DNA from: Micropterix aruncella
Lineage: Eukaryota > Arthropoda > Insecta > Lepidoptera > Micropterigidae
Assembly: GCA_944548615.1 (NCBI GenBank)
Contig: OX155965.1
Coordinates: forward strand, 25,162,946-25,226,945
Direction: 5' to 3'
Length of the DNA: 64,000 bases
Shown here one piece after another: positions 55,235-64,000 of this stretch. The notes under the pieces are model-generated. The model saw nothing but the letters and a program-made list of their open reading frames with translations, did not search any database and was not told the origin of the DNA. The position numbers were made by a program, and so were the translations under genes. Within the stretch, counting starts at the first letter, position 1. The number at the start of each line of letters is the position of its first letter.

Positions 55235-55345
55235 ATTATCCCGGTTTTTTGACATTATAAATAGGACAGAAAACGAATTTACCGCGTGAAATTTGTAGCA
55301 CCCGACGTTTTGGTGACGTTGCAGCCGCCGTTGTCCAGGGTAGAC
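55235..55345. mobile_element. Foldback element fragment, copy 1
   Basis: CCCGGTTTTTTGACATTATAAATAGGAC followed by AATTTACCGCGTGAAATTTG, AGCACCCGACGTTTTGG and GCAGCCG-GTTGTC. The same blocks are at 63868-63960, whose far end carries the first block inverted. Confidence 0.7.
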
Positions 55346-55504
55346 TAAAGAGCTGTCAATGCGTTGTTTTGCGGGTAGACTGCATACCGCTGCTGCCCCT
55401 GAGTAGGTTATAACGGTGGTAGGGGGCATGGCTTGGAGCGCGCTAATTTTGAAAATCCGTCTTGCACACAACACTCACTGTATCCTGTCTTACGTCCTTG
55501 CGTT

Positions 55505-56615
55505 CGGCGTTCGGCGCACGGTGGTTCCTCCCATAGGTCATAAATCAAAATGTCGACTTTTTCAATCCCTATTTTAATAATTACATTATGTTCCCAAATG
55601 AAAGGTCTACATTTTAGTATATAAATATCACACAATTATTAGTGGCGTAATTTATTACGATCACTCAAAGTTGCACTTTCTCCTGCGCGGGCTACTAACT
55701 GAATAGCGCGCGGTAATAAGGTTTTATTAATGTCGTCATCCCCATAATTTTATAGGGCTTCGAAAATCCATTGTATAATGAATATCTAAGAACCAGGTAC
55801 GAGCATTGTTTTTATATTTGTTTTGTAACTGTAATATGTTTATTCTTTTCATAAATTGGGTTTTATTATATTAAGGAAAACATGTTAAAAGTGGCGAAAT
55901 TGCTTTTTTAAACTAGAGCTAAGTTTTGGGGTCCATGATAGCCCCTAATATTTTATATTTTATGGTATAGCTTATTTTTTCCTCTTTTTGAGCACACATA
56001 TCATTGAGTGCGAAAGTTTGCGGAAGTTTGAAAAAAAAATATTTCCAAATATAGTTTATACTGTGTGAAATCGGTATTGTTACAAGATCGCGCGGTGGTC
56101 TCGCTCATACGTCATAAATAAAAATATCGACTGTGTCCTATTCCTATTTAGATAATTGCATTATATTTCCAAATGGCAACTCTACATTTTAGTATATAAA
56201 TATCTTACAATTATCAGTGTCGTCACTTCGATACGAGCACTCAAATTTGCACATTCTCCTGCGTGAAAACGCGCGGTAATTAGGTTTTTGTGTGTCCACA
56301 TTCCCAGGATTTTATCCGAATTCTAAATCTATTGCATATGAATATCCAAGAACCAGGTGTGAGCATTAGTTATATATCTGTTTTGTAACTGTAATATGTT
56401 TAATATTTTTATAAAAGCAGTTTATTCATGTTAACGATAACATGTTAAAAGTGGCGAAATTTCTATTTTAAACTAGAGTTGCGACTCTAGTTTGAGTAGA
56501 GCTAAGTTTTGCGGCACATAATTGCCCCTAATATTTTATATCTAATAAGGTAGCATATTTAATTCTCTTTCCGAGCACATGTATCATTGAGTGCGGAAAT
56601 TTGCGATAGTTTAAA
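55505..56615 (+). repeat. Tandem duplication, ~560-bp unit
   Basis: 55520-56060 and 56096-56615 align collinearly: CATAAATAAAAATATCGACT, ATTTTAGTATATAAATATC, CGCGCGGTAAT, ATGAATATC-AAGAACCAGGT, TTTTGTAACTGTAATATGTT, AACATGTTAAAAGTGGCGAA, CCCCTAATATTTTATAT, ATCATTGAGTGCG. About 80% alike by eye. The continuation of unit 2 (GTGAAATCGGTATTATTAC) resumes at 57246 after an insertion. No coding signal. Confidence 0.8.
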
Positions 56616-56619
56616 AAAA

Positions 56620-57235
56620 AAATACGTGTGGCACTCGGGGACTGCCACGGTAAAGCTATTACATAGCATTTTTAACAACTTATGCAATTATATTTATTTA
56701 TTTGTTTTATTTTTTCTGATATCAGATAACTGCGCTCTATCGGAAAACGTTGAAATTATTCCGAATAATTTGCGGCTGCGACAGCAAATCATTCGGAATA
56801 ATTTAAACGTCTTCTGATAGAGCGCCGCGCACGAATTTTTTATTCGATAAAGCAAAAAAACCGGATTATTCGAAAAAAATCGTAGATAAAAAGATAGATA
56901 ATTAAATTATCTTTAAAATGGCGTAGGTTTCATAATAATACGTCAGATAGTATTTGCGTAGTAGTCGTTTTTGTGTTCGATTACACCTAATTTCACAAAT
57001 TAATTACACTATGTAATATAAACAAAATCTAAAATATTCAAAGCTAAGAATATTAGGAAAATGTTCTTGTTTAACATATATTTTTTTCGAATCGTAAGCA
57101 GTAGGTACTCGTTTAGGCGTAATTATCAGTTTAAAATCATTAATTTTCGTTAAGAAATTTCTTCATTCGGTCGCCGCGCTGGCCTAGGCCCGCGATAAAA
57201 GCTATGCAATAGCTTAAAAATCTTTTTATATATAT
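56620..57235. mobile_element. Insertion in the tandem duplication
   Basis: Separates the end of unit 2 from its expected continuation. It contains AAAGCTATTACATAGC near the left and GCTATGCAATAGCTT near the right end as possible inverted ends. A central hairpin lies at about 56731-56823: CGCTCTATCGGAAAACGTTG with AATTATTCCGAATAATTTGC mirrored to CTTCTGATAGAGCG. Class unknown. Confidence 0.55.
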
Positions 57236-57614
57236 TTCATAATGCGTGAAATCGGTATTATTACTGGATCGAGTCGGGAAACCAAGCCTTGACGTATTCC
57301 ACAATTGGCGTTAGGCTAAGAAAACGGCAAATGTATCTAAATACAGGGAGACATATACAGGCTTTAAAACGGCTTTCAATTTTGAAGATAACATCTTGAT
57401 AAAATGCTCTCTTTATGTAAGACGATTTTAAGAAAATGGGTGAAGTGTGGACGAAATGAATCTTTTTTCTTACAGCAATATAAGAAGTGGTTGGATGGCT
57501 ACGAGTGCTTTGACATTACGCCTGCCTCAAGACCACTAGTACCACCAGCAAAAAAAAACGATTAATTTGACAATGGTTGATAGCAAAGAGTGCAATGCAA
57601 TAACGTGCACCTCA
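57236..57614. other. Continuation of duplicated unit and spacer
   Basis: The first part matches 56060-56095; the rest is unassigned. Confidence 0.4.
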
Positions 57615-58366
57615 TCATCACATGTATATTTGTAGCTCTACCCCAAAACAAATGAACGATATCAACGGATCACTGAAAAGAGCAGCAACAGAAGGATTGA
57701 AATTTGGATTATCGCCACTGCATGCATGGATTCGATTTTTCAAATTTTATCCTCCACGTATCCTACCGATTAGATTTCCAAACATGGCGTACAGGACAAG
57801 AAGAGAAGTCGCAGCTTAAAGCAAGAAAAGAACGTGTACAGGCTGAGTTCAAAACGACATTGGGCTGATTGTAGACAAGCCAAAACAGGGAGGCCGAACT
57901 TCCAAAGATTTTTCGTCAACCTTTCGTTGTCTGCCGAAATAACAGGCATCAACCAAGGCATTATAGAGAGGTGTGGATTCGTGCTGAGAACCATATAATC
58001 TGGTTACGAAATAAATGTCCAGGGATTCGAATAATTCGCCTTGCAAACAGCCAAAGAAATCGTCAAGGAGTACCCGTGGTACAATGTCAGTCAGCTTAGG
58101 TCCACAAAGTACTCATACATTTCGCACAAGTTGTCCGCCATGCAATTTTACCTATAGCGCAGTTGACAGAAGAAGCTGCAGAGGCGAAAAATAAAGACGT
58201 CAAATCGTTTAGGCTAAAGAACACGCAAAAAAATTCTAGGCAAGCTACAAACCAAGATTTGTTAAATAGGATACTGTTAAGCTCAGACCCTCTAATAAGT
58301 AGCATGCGGCCATTACCGAGGAAACCAAAATCTACTTTTAGCGACGTAGTTCTAAGTCTTCTTTAA
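57615..58366 (+). pseudogene. C-terminal part of unnamed transposon-type protein (ILPIGQL family)
   Basis: Fragments in several frames: INGSLKRAATEGLKFGLSPL then HAWIRFF (57660-57740); QAEFKTTLGLIVDKPKQGG-like sequence near 57840-57890; GTSKDFSSTFRCLPK / SAEITGINQGIIERCGFVLR (57935-57995); EIVKEYPWYNMS (58060-58090); ILPIAQLTEEAAEAKNKDVK (58143-58202); then LLSSDPLI and PLPRKPKSTFSDVVLSLL with stop at 58366. From memory these blocks form the C-terminal half of a protein present in many copies in arthropod genomes; an N-terminal fragment of a similar protein lies at 10.3-10.6 kb. Function not known to me. Multiple frameshifts show it is dead. Confidence 0.6.
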
Positions 58367-58554
58367 CAACATTAAGTTGAAATATATTTTTTTAATTTAG
58401 GTGCTATAAAATTATGGAACTAAAAAAATTTATTCACAATAAATCATGATATTTGTTTTTAAGAGTCCTTTATAATACGTTTAATTTATATACATGTTAA
58501 CATAAAACAAAAACTCCTGTTATCTATTTTTGACAGCTTCTCCCATACTATCGG
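58367..58554. other. Spacer
   Basis: AT-rich, nothing recognised. Confidence 0.4.
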
Positions 58555-58715
58555 AACCACTGTGCGGCGGCGGGAACATTTTTAAGAAGAGGGTTCCACG
58601 TAGAAAAGAGTTTGTAACCGTCGCGCGCGTCGTCTCTATTGAAGTTCGGAGTTATTCTTATTTCAATGGCTTCCCGGATCATGCGAGGAAAGTAGAATTG
58701 TTCCTTGGATAGTAC
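58555..58715 (-). pseudogene. Possible Penelope-like element C-terminal fragment
   Basis: The minus strand reads SKEQFYFPRMIREAIEIRIT then NFNRDDARDGYKLFSTWNPL. The R-x-I-REAIEI ... NFNRDDG-KLS-TW-P pattern is the C-terminal end of GIY-YIG-bearing proteins of Penelope-like elements and related sequences in arthropods, as I remember it. Only this tail is present; no GIY-YIG or RT motif was found. Confidence 0.4.
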
Positions 58716-58840
58716 AATGGGACACCAAAAAAACTATCCTTCCACTGTGAGGGTCGTCATCCAATGACTTCTTTCCAAACTTGAATTGGCCTGCCTTTCT
58801 GAGCACGCAAAGTAGACAAGTAAATATATTAAAAAGAGTA

Positions 58841-59948
58841 AAAAATCACGACTGCCGTAACATAAAGTGAACTATTGTATTAATAATTATTGTTATTACG
58901 GTTTTTGTGAAATATATGTGGTTTATGTAGGTATTATATTGTACATATAAAAAGATGTATATTTCCGGAATGTACTCAATCAGACCTTTTATTTGACACT
59001 AAACACGATAAATTTATGTTAATTTATTGAGATTTGGACATTGCGACAAGTATTTTTTGACATTTGGACAGTTTAGGCACAGTATACCAACCAGTAGCTT
59101 TACTCTCGACCTACAAGGCAATGCGAGAAGAGGGTGTGAGGAATGTGGGCAAAGGGATCCGTCCCGACGATCCTGAACATTTAGCATTATGGCCAGGTAA
59201 AGGATGGCGACGTTTCGAGCATTCGGACATCTGCGTAAGCCAAGTAGCGAAACATCTGGCGAGCAAATGCGAGCTCTTACGACTCGTGTCGTATACCATT
59301 TGATTTCAATTTTGTTCTAAGAGAAGCTACTGTCTGGGGTATACTGTGGTTTAGGTACCCTATGACACTCGGGATGACGTAAATATTCTAACAATAGCAC
59401 ACACTTCTAAATCGGTTGAAGTGTTTAGAAGTTATGGTGGAATAAAAAATCAGGGTTTCATCACTAATACATACCGGATTTTTACCGAATGCAATTGCGT
59501 GGTTTTATAATTTTGCAAAATGTTGGATAGAAATAAATTCGTTAGAACCAAAAACGGTTATTTAAATCTCGGTAATATTTTGTGGAGTGTAATAATTAAA
59601 CACTTTGTATAACTTATTTTGCTAAATTAATATTCCAAATATTTTTCGTCGTATCTACCGGATCTATTACTGGCGGCCGCGAACAGGATGAACGAAAAAA
59701 ACTAAATTTTCAATAATGAATGTCGAGACGCACCGCGTAACACGGCGATTTATATTAAAGACGCTGCTTTCGCCTTATCTGAGAGCAAGGGGTCGTGGCA
59801 AGTAGCCTATGACACTCGAAGGGACAAAACGATTCTATCAATACGATCGGTTTAAGCGTTTAGTAGTTATAGTGGAATAAGAAACGGAAAACAAACATAG
59901 ATGAATCTTGAACACATAATACTCCTTTTTTGGGCAGTCGTGTCAAAA
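58841..59948 (-). mobile_element. ACACGACTGCC DNA element, copy 2, with nested MITE
   Basis: Ends AAAAATCACGACTGCC (58841) and GGGCAGTCGTGTCAAAA (to 59948). Without the MITE at 59078-59348 it is about 840 bp. An internal direct repeat, CCTATGACACTCG ... GTTTAG-AGTTAT-GTGGAATAA, occurs at about 59361-59446 and 59809-59883. Confidence 0.75.
59071..59355. mobile_element. CACAGTATACC MITE, copy 3, intact with 7-bp TSD
   Basis: The element is 59078-59348 (271 bp). The ends CACAGTATACC and GGTATACTGTG are perfect inverted repeats at the tips, and the TIR extends as CAGTAGCTT/AAGCTACTG. GTTTAGG flanks it at 59071-59077 and 59349-59355. Comparison with the 62-kb relative (GGACAGTTTA then CCTATGACACTC, inverted) supports the insertion. 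Confidence 0.9.
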
Positions 59949-60164
59949 CGAAGGAACATCGATTCTATAAACTGATATCGGTTGGTGCTTTCCCTTCTTT
60001 AGTCAACATTTTTATCACCGTACTCCATTTAAAAAATCATTCATTCATTTAATAAACTCCTGAAAAATCCTCGATTAAAAGTAGCCAAAGTACAATACGC
60101 TATCGCAGATGTGACAATAATAGCACGAGACGCGGTTATCGTCCTGCGATCTATCCGTGCAGTT
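59949..60164. other. Non-coding spacer
   Basis: Nothing recognised. Confidence 0.4.
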
Positions 60165-60345
60165 CCTGTAGGTGATTTTTTAATCCATACTGAAAATATC
60201 GTATGACATGACGTCACGATGGCGTCATTCTCTATCGCTTTTCATTTGATATTCGAACGTGGAATGCGGAAGTAATAGTGACGTGACGTCATCCCGTACA
60301 CGATATTTTCTCTGTCGGTTCAAAAATCAAGCTCCTGATACGTGA
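60165..60345. mobile_element. Foldback element with TGACGTCA-containing arms
   Basis: GTGATTTTTTAATCC, GAAAATATCGTATGACATG and ACGTCAC on the left are mirrored by GTGACGTGACGTCAT, ACACGATATTTTC and TCAAAAATCAAG on the right, with a ~45-bp centre that contains another ATGGCGTCAT. Confidence 0.75.
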
Positions 60346-60892
60346 TAGAGCATAACAGGCTGTCGACAGTTTGCATTACAATAACAACTACCGGAAACCC
60401 GTCGAATTCGACCGTAATTTTATTGACCGTGTAACGGTTAGCAACATATAATGTTGCGATTACTATTAATTCACACGTATAACATTTTTCACATTACTTC
60501 TGTCTGACCTAATTAATAACATAATTAACCAGAATTCATAATGCGTCTTTCGCGCTCACCATTTTTTCAAACGTTTGTCTGACGTCATTTTGAAATTTTA
60601 AACGTCAAAATGTTAGCTTTATAAACCGCAATTTTTCATGTATAAAATCACTCTCAATCACACCGCTTCACTCGATGGTAAGCGTCTCTGTATACATTAA
60701 TAAAATAGATAATAAATTGTTGTAAATACTAATGTTTGTGTTTCTCTACTCTCTTGTCCGCTGAGGAAAAATCTACGTAAATTTGGAAGCCTGGTTTCCG
60801 CACAGCATCAGAAAGAGCGACCAGGCACTCTTCCAATAACCGTAAAGTTTCACAAAATTTTGATGGCTTTTTCTATTTTTATCTACAGACCG
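60346..60892. other. Non-coding region
   Basis: A small palindrome CAACATATAATGTTG lies near 60443. Otherwise nothing. Confidence 0.4.
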
Positions 60893-61095
60893 AAAGCTTT
60901 TTGTAGACACTTCAACCAAATTTTTACACCTAGCCGATCTCTCAATTTGACGGTTATAGGCAAGAAAGGTTTAATTTTATTTATTTTTCTCTTTTGATGA
61001 CACATCTACAGACCGAGGGCTTTTTAGACACCTCAACCAAATTTGTACACCTAGCTAGCTAGCTGTTCTCTCAATATGGCGGTTACAGGGAAAAC
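60893..61095 (+). repeat. Two direct repeats, ~115-bp spacing
   Basis: ATCTACAGACCGA-GCTTTTT, ACACTTCAACCAAATTT, TACACCTAGC and CTCTCAATTTGACGGTTAT recur once with about 15% change. Copy 2 has an expanded CTAGCTAGCTAGCTG. Confidence 0.85.
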
Positions 61096-61155
61096 ACGTT
61101 TCAAATTAATATATAGATTAGCAATAATAAAAAAAAACGCAATTTCTTTTAGCGC

Positions 61156-61466
61156 GTACGAGGTCTCGTATATAGATCGACGACATGGCTCTATCAACCT
61201 TTTAGTTTCGTGACTAATTTTGCAAGACTTCAGTGCAGCTTTGCATCTGCTCGTTCATATGCGTCGCATGCCTTGCCATTAATAACCTCAGGTAAGCTAT
61301 CTAATTGGGCCACTGTTTCGCTGTTTAAGGAGACTTGAGTTGGCAGGAATTATAGCCTTGTTTAGCGCTGCAAGTATTAGCGTGTTATGAATAATAAATA
61401 TGGTGAGTTCCTTTAATGTTCTCAAAATAATAACATTATTATCGCTCTATATGTGAGACCTCGTAC
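61156..61466. mobile_element. MITE with ~22-bp TIRs
   Basis: GTACGAGGTCTCGTATATAG (61156) is mirrored by CTATATGTGAGACCTCGTAC (to 61466). Non-coding interior. Confidence 0.75.
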
Positions 61467-62050
61467 AATCATACACAAGCAAACTTTTTGGGGCATGGAA
61501 AAAAAACGGAATAACTTCATTCCCGAGATGTTTTTTTTATTCTGTGAATAGGACAACTAATGGAAAAATATTAGTTACTGTACTGACAGTTTAAACTGTT
61601 CAATAGTTAGGTTGTTTGCGAGGCGGATAAAATAATCCACGCACACTTACGAGATGCCACTGCAATGCGAATTACAAGAAAACTACGCAATTTGAGCCCT
61701 CGGGACATGAACAGAACGATCCGAAGCGTGATTTTACTCCAATAACAATAAAATGATCGACAATATGCTTAAAAATCGGTTGCGTCACTCCAAGACTTTC
61801 AGTCAGGTCAAACAGACACACAGTCATATTTCAATCTTGAAATAGTCTTAATCACCTTAGGGGGGCTCTAAATAAAAAAATCCGTCTTCATCTCAAAAAG
61901 AAAAAAATGTGCGTTCACAATACTTTCCCTCTTCGTAGGTTGGTGGGCTGGGAAAGTTAAATTGAACATGGCCGACATAAGCATTAGCAAAGGTGTATCG
62001 CTGCCGCCCACTTAAGTACCAGGACTTATTCGAAGACAGCGAGCTCTTCA
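61467..62050. other. Non-coding region
   Basis: Nothing recognised. Confidence 0.45.
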
Positions 62051-62412
62051 GTTTTTACACGACTGTCCAACAAAAAAAGAGTGTAATGTGTTCAGGGAAC
62101 ATCTATGTATATTTTCCGTTTATTTATTCCACCTTAATTTCTAAACGCCTGAACTAATTTGGAAGTAAATGGTATTATTAGAATCGTTATGTCATTGTGA
62201 GTGTCATAGGATAAACTGTCCAAATATTCGATAAGAAAGTGTCCGAATGTCCAGATGTCAACAAATTAACATAAATATATCGCACTTAATTTCAAATGAA
62301 AGGTCTGAATGAGTACATTCCGGAAATATACATCTATCTGTATGAATAAATACATAAACCACAAATATTTCATAAAAAAACCGTAATAGAAAATAATTAT
62401 AACTACGTTAGA
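62051..62412 (+). mobile_element. ACACGACTGCC DNA element, copy 3, 3'-truncated
   Basis: Starts TTTTTACACGACTGTCC; the body matches copy 1 without the LINE insertion. It lacks the right inverted end. Confidence 0.75.
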
Positions 62413-63007
62413 AAAAATCAATATATCTGGTTCGATCACTATAAACAGTCAATGCTCTATTTATTGGAGAGTTCTATGGATAGTTAGAGTATATATTTTT
62501 GTATATAATAAAAGCTGATCACGAGTAATTCGAGGTGGAGCCACAATTGTAATCTTCTCTACTAATCAAGGTTTATAAAATGAATTATTAATTATATTAT
62601 AGAGAAATATCAGAGAGTTTATCTCTATCTTCCGAAGTGTAGTCCTTATTATAATAATGCTACAATAAAAACATCGGTGGTATAAAAAAATGGAACAGTT
62701 TTTCAATCCATTACTAAACCCTGTATATGTATGTGTGGGCCAGGTTATAGAATGAAGGAAAATTTACTAAAACCTAAAAAAAATGTTATCTCAGAACTCT
62801 GTCATTTATTAACCGATTTAGAAAGTTCTCTTTTTATTTGGAAGGATATACTTCCAGATTGGTCCCATTTTTTCAAAATCCTGTTCTGATGATAGGATCC
62901 ATGAGGTATTGAGAGAAATCATCAAATATTAACATATGAAGTTGAAAACTTACATGTTGGTTAAGTTCCGATGACAATGCATTCTTTATGGTAAGCATGA
63001 CCTGATT
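62413..63007. other. AT-rich non-coding region
   Basis: Nothing recognised. Confidence 0.45.
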
Positions 63008-63373
63008 CTACACCCAGGGTTGGCTCCCGACGAGGGGACCCCTCCACGGTCAACAGCAGACACAACATTTTGTAAACGCATTCAATTATGATAGCCCGTT
63101 CTAAGTTTTACCATGACATGGCTGCTGCACCTAGGGTTGGCTCCCGACGAGGGGACTCCTCAACAGTCAACATCACAGACACGAAATTTTGTATATGCAT
63201 TCAATTACGACAGCCCGTTCTAAGTTATACTAAGACAGGACTGCGGCACCGAGGGTTGGCTTCCGACGAGGGAACTCCTTACAGGGTCAACAGCACAGAC
63301 ACGAAAATTTGTATACGCATTTAATTATGATAACCCGTTCTAAGTTTCACCAAGACATGGCTGCTGCATTTAT
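63008..63373 (+). repeat. ~118-bp minisatellite, three units
   Basis: GGGTTGGCTCCCGACGAGGG recurs at about 63017, 63134 and 63253 (spacings 117 and 119). Units also share GTCAACA-CACAGACACGAAA, GCATTCAATTATGA, AGCCCGTTCTAAGTT and AAGACATGGCTGCTGCA. An open frame through two units (63088-63324) is a by-product. Confidence 0.9.
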
Positions 63374-63867
63374 AAAAAAAATGAATTTGGTTTTTGTTCT
63401 GGTAAAATGTTGTATATTATGTTCCTAACGAGAAAACTTTATGTTATTATGTTTCAGTCAAATACAAATATTATAAATGGTCTACTCTCCACGTTAACTT
63501 TCCAGGATTTATACATACAATATTAATAGGTGAATTACTGTTGCGCATTTACTATATAAGTTTTAAATATTTAAACGATTCAGTAGTATTACACTTCATC
63601 CTCGCTCAGTCCGCGCTAAGGAGTATGTGTCGTCGCATAGGCATTAACCGACATACATATTGCATGAGCAATCTGCAATAGCATCTGCAATGTGGAAATA
63701 GCCGTTATATAGCATGGTTTATGCTACGCGATATTGCCGATATTCTAAGTAGATTACTTGCTATTTGCAGCTGAGATAAACGGAAATTATATTGCTTATG
63801 ATACGAAATATCAATCTTATCAATCTCATATTTTAGAAGATTCAAACACAGATACATAAAAGATGTA
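63374..63867. other. AT-rich non-coding region
   Basis: Nothing recognised. Confidence 0.45.
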
Positions 63868-64000
63868 AACATAAATAGGATAAAACCGAATTTACCGCGT
63901 GAATTTTGTAGCACCCGACGTTTTGGCGACATTGCAGCCGCTGTTGTCGAGGGTTGACTGTCCTGCAGTCCTATTTATAATGTCAAACAACCGCGATAGT
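63868..64000. mobile_element. Foldback element, copy 2, right end
   Basis: Shares AATTTACCGCGTGAATTTTG, AGCACCCGACGTTTTGGCGA with 55.26 kb, and ends GTCCTATTTATAATGTCAAA followed by CAACCGCGATAG, the inverse of the left end at 55235-55262. The window stops at the tip. Confidence 0.7.

Noticed and set aside
63088..63324. 78-codon frame with internal repeats
   Set aside because: Product of the 118-bp minisatellite.
1..64000. CRISPR-like arrays or bacterial operons
   Set aside because: No regular short repeats with unique spacers; introns, SINEs and LINEs show a eukaryotic genome.

Overview
The window looks like gene-poor, transposon-saturated DNA from an insect, most likely a moth or butterfly. 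I infer Lepidoptera from the repeat content: Helitron-like copies that begin TCTATACTAATATT and end CTAG, a second Helitron-like family with its own rep/helicase reading frame, several non-LTR retrotransposon families and many short foldback elements. Base composition is AT-rich with long unique AT tracts, and there is no bacterial-style gene organisation. The species cannot be read from the sequence.

Host genes are nearly absent. The only confident host exon is at 18309-18496 on the minus strand. It is a 62-codon coiled-coil exon with good splice sites that closely resembles the N-terminal coiled coil of ASPP proteins (apoptosis-stimulating protein of p53). Much of the window may therefore be ASPP intron. 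A second probable exon on the same strand (4092-4260) has strong GC3 bias and a clean donor but no recognised family. A two-finger C2H2 zinc-finger fragment (about 5854-6076, plus) is cut by a 762-bp inverted-repeat element.

Layout. 0-2.9 kb: decayed non-LTR fragments and two copies of a foldback element. 2.9-4.3 kb: GC-rich unique DNA with a 43-bp palindrome and the candidate exon. 4.5-10.6 kb: foldbacks, a duplicated dispersed repeat, the zinc-finger fragment with its insertion, an RLE-type non-LTR remnant with a nested insertion, and an unnamed transposon-type protein fragment. 10.88-14.08 kb: a complete RTE-type retrotransposon with 12-bp target-site duplications and only two visible lesions. 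14.2-16.8 kb: two Helitron-like elements, one with the start of the Rep/Hel ORF fused to an RNase-H-like segment. 18.3-31.2 kb: the ASPP exon, a truncated RTE copy, SINE pieces, a piggyBac-like MITE, an almost perfect 154-bp hairpin and several non-LTR 3' ends. 31.3-45.9 kb: nested MITE/SINE insertions, a retroposon family with 13-14 bp duplications and a 3' stem-loop, 120-bp tandem units in a foldback element, a 57-bp-arm hairpin with a telomere-like loop, and more non-LTR fragments. 46.38-50.39 kb: a 4-kb element with about 0.8-kb terminal inverted repeats around remains of a widespread but unnamed protein family. 50.4-64 kb: unique DNA, another retroposon copy carrying an inverted self-insertion, a roughly 560-bp tandem duplication, further transposon protein fragments, MITEs nested in MITEs, and a roughly 118-bp minisatellite.

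No rRNA, tRNA, CRISPR or operon structure was seen. The transposon fragments do not work together; they record successive insertions, and in several places the order can be read (SINE into MITE, MITE into a longer DNA element, LINE 3' ends into other repeats). Reading frames were checked by eye only, so boundaries are approximate unless a duplication or inverted repeat fixes them.
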